From NCBI GenBank assembly GCA_037045155.1, contig JBAOIG010000005.1:1054001-1118000 (forward strand): a stretch of 64,000 nt of DNA, written 5' to 3'. The position numbers and the translations under genes are program-made. Positions within the stretch are counted from its first letter, which is position 1. Each line of letters starts with the position of its first letter. Of this stretch, positions 25,980 through 33,449 are shown one piece after another. Source of the stretch: Thermomicrobiales bacterium. GTDB taxonomy: Bacteria; Chloroflexota; Chloroflexia; Thermomicrobiales; CFX8. The notes beneath the pieces are model-generated. The model did no database searches, was not told the origin of the DNA, and saw only the letters and a program-made list of their open reading frames with translations.

Positions 25980-28821
25980 CCCCCTCGTCAGTTGAGCCGA
26001 CGATATCGTGCCGGAGCGCCCAGATTGCGAGCTCGGTGCGATTGGCGCTCTGCGTCTTTCCCAGGAGGTTCCCGACATGCGTCGTCACCGTGCGATGGCT
26101 GATGAAGAGTTGATCCGCGATCTGGCGGTCCGACAACCCTTGCGCAACAAGACGCAGGACTTCGATCTCGCGCGCGGTAACGCCGGCCGGCCGGGTAGCG
26201 CGGATTCTCGGCGTCAGAGACTCAATCTCCCGAATGCCCGCCGTCGCGCCCAGTCGGGCGAATATCGCGCCGGCTCGAGCAAGATCCTCATGTGCGGCGA
26301 CTGCATCGCCTGACGCCAATAAAGCCCTCGCCCGCTCGATTCGCGCCTCGGCGCCTTCGTAGGGCAATTGACAGTCGCAGGCACGCTCAATCGCCATCGT
26401 GGCCAATCGCGCAGCTTCGTCGTGGTAGTTTGCTATGTGGAGTGCTTCTGCTTCGAGCAAACAGGACTGGATGAACGCCAGTTGATGATGTGTCGCGTGC
26501 GCCTTGTCCCGCGCGTCGACTGCAATCGTTCGCGCCGTGGTCGTGTCGCCGCGAGCGAGCGCCAGCCGGCCTCTGGCGATGTCCAGCGCGAGTCGTCCCG
26601 GCGCAAATTCGCGCTCGGCCAGAACACGATCCATTGCGTTGACCCACTCGGCTGCGCCGGCAATGTCACGCGTCGCCAGACATAGTTGCACTCGCCGAGA
26701 CGCGGCCGCCATCCACGTGCGAGAGGCGTGGTCGCCGATGCCATCCGACGCAGTCCGGGCCACCCGATCGAGCGCGAGCTCGCACGCGGCACGGCGTCCC
26801 TCGGCGAGCGCCAGCTCCGCGACAAGGAGGGCGGTCATGTCGCGGACAACCTTCGGTGAAGAATCAACCAGGGTCTCAAGGATCGGGACTGCCGAACGAA
26901 CAACATCCCAGTCTCCGTAGAGGAAGCGGACGGAAACGAACGCTGGCTCGGGGGTGTCGGAGACCACCAGGCGCAGGCTGCGGAGACGCGCGAGCTCCTC
27001 CCCGCGCTGGAGGAGTGCCCGCATACGGGCGGGCTCGTGGAGATGAGCAACAACCCCGGTGACGATTCCTACCGCAGCGTAGTCGGTCGCGTGGTCCACA
27101 TGGCCGAGCTCCTCCGCGATGTCGACGCACTGGAGGACGAGCCCAAGCGCATCCCCTCCCTCACCACGGCCAACGCGCAGGCTGGCCAGAAACTGGAGCG
27201 CGACCGCCTGATACATCGGCGTGCCAGTTTGCCGCGCCAACTCCAGCAGCTCTTCCGCGATGTCTTCGAGGTCGTCATAGCGGCCCCCTGATCCGTGGCA
27301 GTAGCCGGTGTACGTGAGCGCTGTGGCGAGCGACTCGGTGTCTCCTTCGGCACGGAGGATCGGGATGGCCTCCGTCAGAATAGTCAGACAGCCGCTGACA
27401 TCGCCATCTTCATAGAGCATCGTTGCGCGTCGCTGCGCGGATCGAGCGAGCATCAGCGCGTCACCACGCAGCCCGGCGCGGGTCGTAACGCGATCGATCT
27501 CTCGCGTGCCTCGCACTCGGTCATTCCAGACCAGGACGTCGGCCATAGCGAGGCGAACGCTATCCTGCTCGGCGTCCGGGATATGGAGGCGCTCAGCAAT
27601 GGAGAGTGCCTTCATATACAGCTTCGCTGCCTCCGGAAAGCCGAATTCGTCACGCGCCTGATGAGCAGCATCGAGAAGCGCATGATAGGCAGTCGTCAGG
27701 TCGCCGGATCGTTCCGCATGTCGAGCAATCTCGCCGGCACGGCTGTCGGGCTGGTGGCGCAGCCAGTCCAGAATGTTGGCGTGCGCGAGTCGTCGCTGTA
27801 ATGCCGGTTGATGTCTTGCCAGCATCTGCTGGAGCACGCCATGCCGGAACCGAACCGTGCCATCGATATCCTCGACAAGTAACCCCACTGCTAGCGCGGC
27901 ATCGAGACGCCCAGCCAGATCGACCGGCGCGATTGACCTGAGCTCGGCGAGCATGTCGAGGTCGATTGTTTCGCCAGCGATAGCAGCCAGCCCCAGTATG
28001 TCGGTTGTTGAAGAGGGCAGCCGGCCAACAAGCGCCGCGATGACGCCGCCGAACGAGGTTGGCAATCGCTCGGCGATGTCGTCGTCGGAGACGAGATCGA
28101 TCACGCCCGTTTCGAACACATCAAGGAGGCTATTGAGCACGAGCAGATTACCGCCACTGAGCCTGACGAGCGTCTCGGATATTCGCTGGCGGGTGGCCGG
28201 CGACCGACTGGAGGCGATTTCGTCGATATGGCGCGAGATTTCCTCCGGGCTGATCGGCGTCATCTCAAGCAGTGTGACCCGACTCTCGGAGACGAGAGTA
28301 TTCAGCCAGCCGGCGAGTCGTGAAGCATTCGTCTGTGCTGCGTTGACGGTAAGCACGAGTAACAGCGCCGTCGATGCCGCGCGCTGCGCGAGCGCGCGTA
28401 AGAGAACGAGCGATGAGTCATCGGCGAGGTCGATATCCTCGAAGGCGACGACCATCGGCGAATCAGCAGCGGCGTCGATGAGCGCCTCGGTGACGCGCCG
28501 GCCGAGCTCGGCAATGCCCTGAACGGCCGGCTCGGCCTCACCGATCGGTTGTGGCAGTCGATGCTCGAGCGCCGGATAGGTCGCAGTCAGCTGGCGCCAG
28601 GGAGCATAGGGATCGGCCACATCGCTGGTATAGCAGCGTGCCAGAATGATCCGCGGTCGATCGACGTGTTCCTCGGCGTAGTCCACAACTCGGCGCAGCA
28701 GGACTGTCTTTCCACTGCCTGGTTCGCCCACGATGATGACGACTCCACCGTCGCCGTTGCAAGCCCGGTCGAGTGTTCCACGGAGTGTCAGAATTTCTTG
28801 CTCACGAGCGACGAATACCAT
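25969..28821 (-). CDS. Large ATP-binding LuxR-family regulator (LAL/MalT-like)
   Basis: 950 residues. N-terminal AAA/STAND ATPase with Walker A GEPGSGKT (32-39) and Walker B-like MVVAFEDIDLADD near 125. A long helical TPR-like middle follows, and the C-terminus (about 882-945) is a LuxR helix-turn-helix (TAREIEVLRLVAQGLSDRQIADQLFISHRTVTTHVGNLLGK). LAL regulators activate transcription when a ligand promotes ATP-driven assembly. It starts 9 bp after a small unknown gene and probably shares its transcript. Target and ligand are unknown. Confidence 0.93.
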   Translation of the reverse strand: MVFVAREQEILTLRGTLDRACNGDGGVVIIVGEPGSGKTVLLRRVVDYAEEHVDRPRIILARCYTSDVADPYAPWRQLTATYPALEHRLPQPIGEAEPAVQGIAELGRRVTEALIDAAADSPMVVAFEDIDLADDSSLVLLRALAQRAASTALLLVLTVNAAQTNASRLAGWLNTLVSESRVTLLEMTPISPEEISRHIDEIASSRSPATRQRISETLVRLSGGNLLVLNSLLDVFETGVIDLVSDDDIAERLPTSFGGVIAALVGRLPSSTTDILGLAAIAGETIDLDMLAELRSIAPVDLAGRLDAALAVGLLVEDIDGTVRFRHGVLQQMLARHQPALQRRLAHANILDWLRHQPDSRAGEIARHAERSGDLTTAYHALLDAAHQARDEFGFPEAAKLYMKALSIAERLHIPDAEQDSVRLAMADVLVWNDRVRGTREIDRVTTRAGLRGDALMLARSAQRRATMLYEDGDVSGCLTILTEAIPILRAEGDTESLATALTYTGYCHGSGGRYDDLEDIAEELLELARQTGTPMYQAVALQFLASLRVGRGEGGDALGLVLQCVDIAEELGHVDHATDYAAVGIVTGVVAHLHEPARMRALLQRGEELARLRSLRLVVSDTPEPAFVSVRFLYGDWDVVRSAVPILETLVDSSPKVVRDMTALLVAELALAEGRRAACELALDRVARTASDGIGDHASRTWMAAASRRVQLCLATRDIAGAAEWVNAMDRVLAEREFAPGRLALDIARGRLALARGDTTTARTIAVDARDKAHATHHQLAFIQSCLLEAEALHIANYHDEAARLATMAIERACDCQLPYEGAEARIERARALLASGDAVAAHEDLARAGAIFARLGATAGIREIESLTPRIRATRPAGVTAREIEVLRLVAQGLSDRQIADQLFISHRTVTTHVGNLLGKTQSANRTELAIWALRHDIVGSTDEGVMV

Positions 28822-28830
28822 GCGCTCACG

Positions 28831-29229
28831 TCACCCTCCGCCTCTGGCCCCACTGCGCGAGAAATATTGGTCGCCGCAGATTATGACCGTGCTTCGATCC
28901 ACCGCCACGCTGCAACCGGAGACCCATGTGTCGCCAGATAGGAACTCGACCATTGTCAGGTAGATTGCGTCGTGTGTGTCCGTATCGGGTTCGACGACCA
29001 GGTCGGCAGGCCAACTGCCCGGCACTACCCGCGTCTCGCCATTGACGATCTTGTTGCCTTCACCGTTGACTGAATTGATCTGGAACCAGTCACTTCGTGA
29101 GACGAGGTGGCCACGAAGGACGGCGCCGCTGTCGAGACCAATGACGAGCTTGATTGGTCCACCGTTCTCATTCCTGTACTCGTGTCTTTCGGCAGACTGC
29201 AGGATTACGCCGACGAGATTGTCAATCAT
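28831..29229 (-). CDS. Small conserved-looking protein of unknown function upstream of the LuxR regulator
   Basis: 132 residues with no signal peptide or membrane segment. The sequence is beta-rich and acidic (PIKLVIGLDSGAVLRGHLVSRSDWFQIN, WPADLVVEPDTDTHDAIYLTMVEFLSGDTWVSG, VDRSTVIICGDQYFSR). I do not recognise the family. The SDWFQIN and GAVLRGHLVSR segments give an Sm/small beta-barrel impression but nothing firm. It is separated from the LuxR-type regulator by only 9 bp and preceded by a good promoter, so it may be a partner or sensor for that regulator. Confidence 0.7.
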   Translation of the reverse strand: MIDNLVGVILQSAERHEYRNENGGPIKLVIGLDSGAVLRGHLVSRSDWFQINSVNGEGNKIVNGETRVVPGSWPADLVVEPDTDTHDAIYLTMVEFLSGDTWVSGCSVAVDRSTVIICGDQYFSRSGARGGG

Positions 29230-29354
29230 GGGTGTGCCCTCTCTGCATTAGTCGAACGGGAGAAACGCGACGATTCGACGCCGAAATCTGACGGAAACAC
29301 AGGACGCAGGCGAACGAGTTGCGGAAGCATGAATACGGCGGGTCGCGTGTCTGG

Positions 29355-29383
29355 AACATAACAGTACCTGCCAACATTGTCAA
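29355..29383 (-). promoter_or_regulatory. Sigma-70-type promoter for the small protein-LuxR operon
   Basis: On the minus strand TTGACA (29378-29383) and TATGTT (29355-29360) are separated by exactly 17 bp. Transcription would start near 29348, about 120 nt before the ATG at 29229. Confidence 0.6.
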
Positions 29384-29426
29384 AAGTTTCATCTCCACAC
29401 TCGATCTGCTGAACGACTGACACAAG

Positions 29427-29457
29427 GAGGCGGCCGAAATGTGGGGTCGGCCGCCTC
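29427..29457. terminator. 11-bp perfect hairpin between the LuxR operon promoter and the upstream gene
   Basis: GAGGCGGCCGA (29427-29437) pairs with TCGGCCGCCTC (29447-29457) around a 9-nt loop. It lies past the stop of the small minus-strand gene at 29543 and before the next promoter. No long T-run follows on either strand. Confidence 0.55.
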
Positions 29458-29542
29458 AGCAAGATGGGAAGGAGGGAGGGAAGGACTTCTGAGGTCCGGA
29501 GTCCGTCACCCGTGCCGTTGCTGGGTCACCAACTCTTGAGGA

Positions 29543-29842
29543 TCAGGGTTCATCATTCGCCTTTCGCGTCGCGGGATCGCCATCGTCCCGCCTCGTGCCT
29601 TTTCGAGCCAGGTCGCGAAGCGCCGCTGCAAGCTCGTCGATCCACGATCTGTCCGTCTCGTCGCTGTTGTCATCTGGTGGTGGGTCTGGCTGGGGGTCGG
29701 CATCACGCGCCGGGCGAGGATGCTGTGTGTCCGACGCCTCGCTGAACATGCTCGGGACAATATGAGACTGCCAGACCAGGTGGTCGACCATTCCAGGGCC
29801 TTCCTGCGCGAATGGCTCGCGTGTGCCGATTCCCGCCGCCAT
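29543..29842 (-). CDS. Small hypothetical protein, uncertain
   Basis: 99 residues, rich in Asp, Pro and Arg in the middle (DADPQPDPPPDD) with a helical C-terminus (SWIDELAAALRDLARKGTRRDDG). No ribosome site is obvious before the ATG at 29842, and an in-frame stop lies shortly upstream. Another frame covers 29506-29943 but looks far less protein-like. The hairpin at 29427-29457 after its stop is mild support. Function unknown. Confidence 0.4.
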   Translation of the reverse strand: MAAGIGTREPFAQEGPGMVDHLVWQSHIVPSMFSEASDTQHPRPARDADPQPDPPPDDNSDETDRSWIDELAAALRDLARKGTRRDDGDPATRKANDEP

Positions 29843-29970
29843 GCGGATCGTTCCAGTGGACTGCCGCTATTGTGCGGAACTGTCCCGCGAATCCCATCGG
29901 AAAGAATGCGCAATTTGCCGTGGGTCGTCCGAGCATCGAGCATACGTAGAATTACGTAGTCGACGTGCAG

Positions 29971-30564
29971 TCAACTGACGCGAAGGCCGGCCATGATGAG
30001 CACAATCGTCTGATCGGCGATCGCCTGAAGCTCGGTGCGCGTAGTGATCCCGGCTCTCTCGGCCTCGACGAATCCGACGATACTGAGCAGCAGCGCGCGG
30101 GCGATTGCCGGCGCGATGTCATCGCCATCAGCCAGTACTGCAGCGACCGCGTCGACCAGAGGCGCTTCGAGCACGGCCGCGAGCGGGGACATGGCCGGCG
30201 CCGCAGTTGCGCGAGCCGGACGAAGCGTGAAGATGAAATGAAAGGCGTCCGGCGCATCGAGCGCGGCGTTGGACAGAATGAGAAATGTCTGGCGCAGCTG
30301 CTCGTCAGCGCCGATACCGCGTGGCAGCCGGCGGAGGCGCGCGACGATCTCGTGCGCCGTAGACTCGGCAACCTGGTAGAGCAGATCGTCTTTGTCACGG
30401 AAGTACAGATAGATCGTCCCGTGAGTGACGCCAGCCAACTCGGCAACGTGACGGATGGACAGCCGCTGCCCGGCGTCGAGCACCAGGTCACGAGCCGCCG
30501 CGAGAATTGCCGCCCGCGTTCGGACGGGATTACGTCCACTTAGCGTCGGCTCGTCGGGCGCCAT
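29971..30564 (-). CDS. TetR-family transcriptional regulator
   Basis: 197 residues. The N-terminal helix-turn-helix is clear: RTRAAILAAARDLVLDAGQRLSIRHVAELAGVTHGTIYLYFRDKDDLLYQVAEST. The all-helical C-terminal half would bind a ligand. TetR proteins usually repress neighbouring transport or degradation genes, but the nearest genes (DUF1003 protein, small hypothetical) give no clue. The ATG at 30564 is a reasonable start although the ribosome site is weak. Confidence 0.92.
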   Translation of the reverse strand: MAPDEPTLSGRNPVRTRAAILAAARDLVLDAGQRLSIRHVAELAGVTHGTIYLYFRDKDDLLYQVAESTAHEIVARLRRLPRGIGADEQLRQTFLILSNAALDAPDAFHFIFTLRPARATAAPAMSPLAAVLEAPLVDAVAAVLADGDDIAPAIARALLLSIVGFVEAERAGITTRTELQAIADQTIVLIMAGLRVS

Positions 30565-30706
30565 GAATCCTGCCCTTCATCGGGACCGAGACTCGTAAAT
30601 CGCGGAGCGTGAAACGTTGTCATGGTCCTGTGGATCCGCCACCGGAACAGCTCGGTGATGATGACACCACCGAAAGCGATCTGGGCGGTTATTGACATAT
30701 CTCGGG

Positions 30707-31258
30707 TCACGGAATTGATCGGGATTCAGAAGCTGGCGTCTGGCCGGCAGCCCCCTCAGGCTGCTGAGCCAGCCACTCCGCTACCTGGCGCAGAATCTGA
30801 AGCTGCTCGTCGTTCACATCGTAGAGATGGCTCCAGGCGAGATGATCGGCTTCATCCTTCACGCGGTCGCGCTCGGCTGAACGGTTTGAAGCCGTGAGCA
30901 TTGTCGGGACGAAGAGCGATTGCATCACGCCCCCGAGGATGAAGAACAGGAACGAGTATGGATAGGGGTCAAAGCCATGATCGTGATCAAGGATGCTTTG
31001 CCAGAGTCCCCAGCCCATCATCAGCCCACACAGGAGGTAGAAAAAGGCCATTGTTCCGGCAAGCCCGACGATATGGTCGGCGAGCAAGCCATTGAACTGC
31101 CCGATTGCGGAACGCCGCGATCGAAGCTCGTGGAGGACGACCTGTGGATGCACGAGGTAGGCTCTGCCCTTATGCACCCGCGTGACCATCTCACTCAACT
31201 CGTCGGGAGTCTGGTACGAGTATCCGCGCCGGTTTGCCACGCCCGCCACCTTTCTCAA
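30707..31258 (-). CDS. DUF1003 membrane protein
   Basis: 183 residues with two membrane segments (GLAGTMAFFYLLCGLMMGWGLW and YPYSFLFFILGGVMQSLFVPTMLTA), followed by the DUF1003 signature NRSAERDRVKDEADHLAWSHLYDVNDEQLQILRQV. The function of the family is unknown. The N-terminus (about 55 residues) is cytoplasmic and basic. Confidence 0.85.
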   Translation of the reverse strand: MRKVAGVANRRGYSYQTPDELSEMVTRVHKGRAYLVHPQVVLHELRSRRSAIGQFNGLLADHIVGLAGTMAFFYLLCGLMMGWGLWQSILDHDHGFDPYPYSFLFFILGGVMQSLFVPTMLTASNRSAERDRVKDEADHLAWSHLYDVNDEQLQILRQVAEWLAQQPEGAAGQTPASESRSIP

Positions 31259-31427
31259 CTACCCACACACGGGGTCCGTCGGCCAATTCGGCTCACCAGT
31301 CTACTCCCGAGTCGGCTATGCCAGACACATCACCCCCTCTACGACGGCCAGGAGCGTTTGACTGACTCGAACAGGCCGCCGCGCGCGTCTGGTCTCGGGT
31401 GGTCAACGTCACTGTCTCCTTCATGGG

Positions 31428-31468
31428 GTGACATTTTCACTGACCCATTCGGAGTGACAGATTCACTG
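31428..31468. repeat. Two near-identical 15-bp GTGACA...TTCACTG repeats
   Basis: GTGACATTTTCACTG (31428-31442) and GTGACAGATTCACTG (31454-31468) start 26 bp apart; each is itself a GTGA...TCAC dyad. They lie directly upstream of the promoter of the methionine leader. They may be operator sites or the remnant end of an insertion sequence with tandem terminal repeats. Confidence 0.55.
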
Positions 31469-31494
31469 GACCACGACAAACCACGAAGAATGGG

Positions 31495-31523
31495 TTGACA
31501 CGGCCCGGGGGCGCTGGTATCGT
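31495..31523 (+). promoter_or_regulatory. Promoter of the metX-metY leader
   Basis: TTGACA at 31495-31500 and TATCGT at 31518-31523, spacer 17 bp. The start would be near 31530, about 20 nt before the first base pair of the SAM riboswitch. Confidence 0.65.
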
Positions 31524-31548
31524 CTGTTCCACAACTGAATAGACCCTG

Positions 31549-31653
31549 CGCTCATCCAGAGTGGTGGAGGGAATCGGCCCTTAGAAACCCGGCAACCGGC
31601 GTCTCGTGCGTGCGGTGCCAATTCCGCCGGAACCTGGTTCCGGAAGATGAGCG
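31549..31653 (+). ncRNA. SAM-I (S-box) riboswitch
   Basis: The basal helix P1 is CGCTCATC (31549-31556) with GATGAGCG (31646-31653). Inside are the conserved blocks AGAGTGGTGGAGGGA, CGGCCC, AGAAACCCGGCAACC, GGTGCCAATTCC and CGGAAGATGAG, in the right order for the SAM-I family. S-adenosylmethionine binding stabilises P1 and favours the terminator that follows at 31665-31697. The alternative pairing AATCGAG (31654-31660) with CTCGATT (31671-31677) is the likely antiterminator. Confidence 0.95.
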
Positions 31654-31664
31654 AATCGAGCAAC

Positions 31665-31697
31665 CACCATCTCGATTGAGATGGTGATTTTGTTCTT
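31665..31697 (+). terminator. Terminator of the SAM riboswitch
   Basis: CACCATCTC (31665-31673) and GAGATGGTG (31678-31686) form a 9-bp perfect stem with a GATT loop, followed by ATTTTGTTCTT. Its left arm overlaps the candidate antiterminator strand CTCGATT. Confidence 0.92.
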
Positions 31698-31700
31698 CCT

Positions 31701-32033
31701 CTCCGGCGCAGGGCAGCTACGGCAACGACGAGGACGAGTAAACGGCACACTGCCGGCACAGCGAGCCACAGATGGTGTGAGGTGGCGTCGACCAGCCCGT
31801 TGAATATGACCTCCGAGCTGCGATCTGAACAGCGCCGTGCCACGCCATGCCTCGCATCGCTTTGATGCGCAGCCGTTTGGCGAACCTCATGGACGCACAG
31901 TAGGAGTCGCCGGAATCGCCCCCGATACAGGGCTACGTGTGCATGACATGCACCAGCTGAGTCCGTCGCCGCGAGGCGGTGGTGAAGCGGGGTGGTACCA
32001 CGGGCGCGTCCCGTCCCCGCGCGGGGGCGATGT
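31701..32033 (+). ncRNA. T-box leader, methionine specifier
   Basis: Stem I: basal helix GCAGCT (31713-31718)/AGCTGC (31816-31821), then GAGG (31730-31733)/CCTC (31810-31813), an internal specifier loop with AGTA (31737-31740) opposite GAATATGA (31802-31809), then AACGG/CCGTT. The distal part has AGCGAGCC...GGTGTGAG...GGC as in T-boxes. The specifier read next to the conserved A is ATG (31806-31808), Met. Antiterminator: GCGGGG (31987-31992)/CCCCGC (32015-32020), 7-nt bulge TGGTACC (31993-31999), then ACGGG/CCCGT. TGGT fits a tRNA ending ACCA. The competing hairpin CCCC-GCGC-GGGG (32015-32026) has no T-run, so control may be translational. Confidence 0.92.
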
Positions 32034-32048
32034 GTCGATGTCCTGCGC

Positions 32049-32086
32049 GCTCCCGCCGTTCCAGTCGAACGACGAACGAAGGGAGC
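32049..32086 (+). promoter_or_regulatory. Possible ribosome-site sequestering hairpin before metX
   Basis: GCTCCC (32049-32054) can pair with GGGAGC (32081-32086), which is the ribosome site of metX (ATG at 32095). An inner GTTC...GAAC pairing is also possible. If real, the T-box could act on translation. Confidence 0.4.
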
Positions 32087-32094
32087 CGCGACCA

Positions 32095-33327
32095 ATGACC
32101 AGTGTCACACCGATCGACGCGCATACGCATGGAGCCTCCAGTATCATCGCCGCGCCGGGCATCGCCTGGGAGCCAAGCGTCGCCCAACAGACGATCCGGA
32201 TTGCGACACCGGCCGATCCGTTTGTCACCGAAGCCGGCGCAGAGCTGGACGATGTCGTCTTGTCGTACGAGACGTGGGGTCGGCTCTCGGACGCGGGTGA
32301 CAACGCGATCCTCGTCTTCCACGCCCTCACCGGTGACTCACACGCGGCGGCGCATCCGGAGATCCCCGGCGACCGGCCCGGCTGGTGGGAGCCGTTGATC
32401 GGCAGCGGCCGGCCGATCGACACGGATCGTTTCTTCGTCATCTGTGCCAACACGCTCGCGTCGTGCTACGGGTCAACCGGGCCGTGCACGCTCGCGCCCG
32501 ACGGCGCTCGCTGGGGTATTCGTTTCCCGGCCGTTACCGTCCGCGATCAGGTCAACGCGAACCTGAGGTTGCTGGACCTTCTCGGCATTGGCCGGTTGGC
32601 CTGCGCGATCGGCGGTTCGCTAGGCGGGATGGAGGCCGTCGAGCTCGCGACAACCGCGCCGGAGCGCGTCGCGCGGCTGGTCGTCGTCGCTGCCTCGGGT
32701 AGATTCCACGCACAGGGAATCGCGTTCAACGAGATCCAGCGCCGGTCGATCATGCTCGACCCGAGCTGGCAAGGGGGCGACTATGGCAACCAGCAGCCGG
32801 CTGGAGGTATCGCTCTCGCCCGAATGGTCGGAATGCTCACCTTCCAGTCCGACGAGTCGATGACGATGCGGTTTGGCCGGCATCCGGACGCCCGCTATCA
32901 CGCCTGGCCGGAGTTCCAGGGTCGGTTCGACATCGAGGGCTACCTGCAATACCAGGGAGATAAGCTGGCAACGCGGTTCGACGCGAACGCCTACCTTTAT
33001 CTCCTTCGGGCGATGGATAGCCATGACATCGGTCGCGAGCGCGGCGGGCTGGCCGAGGCGTCGCGGCGGATTTCCGCCCGGACACTGGTCATCGGGGTGC
33101 GGTCGGACGTGCTGTTCCCGACCGTCCACGTTCAGGCAACAGCGGAGGCGATCACCCGAGGCGGCGGCGCTGCCCGGTATTGGGAATTGAACTCGCCGCA
33201 CGGGCACGACGCATTCCTGAAGGATTTCCACCGGCTCGACGCTGTGCTTCGTGACGGTGTTGGCCAGCCGGGAACCCGACGAGTGGCGCGTCTCGCGGAG
33301 GCAGTCGAGACGGAGGCGGCTGATTGA
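32095..33327 (+). CDS. metX: Homoserine O-acetyltransferase (MetX)
   Basis: First committed step of methionine synthesis: acetyl transfer to homoserine. 410 residues, alpha/beta hydrolase fold. The nucleophile elbow is GGSLGGMEAVEL, the Asp lies in VRSDVLFP and the His in NSPHGHDAFL; LVFHALTGDSHA and CANTLASCYGSTGP are MetX hallmarks. The ATG at 32095 follows GGGAG with 9-nt spacing. It sits behind a SAM riboswitch and a Met T-box and upstream of metY, forming a two-step path from homoserine to homocysteine. Acetyl versus succinyl specificity is inferred from family and partner. Confidence 0.94.
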   Translation: MTSVTPIDAHTHGASSIIAAPGIAWEPSVAQQTIRIATPADPFVTEAGAELDDVVLSYETWGRLSDAGDNAILVFHALTGDSHAAAHPEIPGDRPGWWEPLIGSGRPIDTDRFFVICANTLASCYGSTGPCTLAPDGARWGIRFPAVTVRDQVNANLRLLDLLGIGRLACAIGGSLGGMEAVELATTAPERVARLVVVAASGRFHAQGIAFNEIQRRSIMLDPSWQGGDYGNQQPAGGIALARMVGMLTFQSDESMTMRFGRHPDARYHAWPEFQGRFDIEGYLQYQGDKLATRFDANAYLYLLRAMDSHDIGRERGGLAEASRRISARTLVIGVRSDVLFPTVHVQATAEAITRGGGAARYWELNSPHGHDAFLKDFHRLDAVLRDGVGQPGTRRVARLAEAVETEAAD

Positions 33328-33449
33328 ATGCGCTCGCCCCCAGGTGGATCGTCCGCGCGCCACCGCTCGGCCGGGCTCGCGGTGATCCGGCGCGCCAGCC
33401 ACTGACCGACACGATTCGTTGATACACACAGAGAGGGACTGATAGACCG

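Noticed and set aside
29506..29943. 145-codon minus-strand frame overlapping the small hypothetical gene
   Set aside because: Arg/Thr/Ser-rich low-complexity composition looks out of frame; the 99-residue frame at 29543-29842 is more protein-like.
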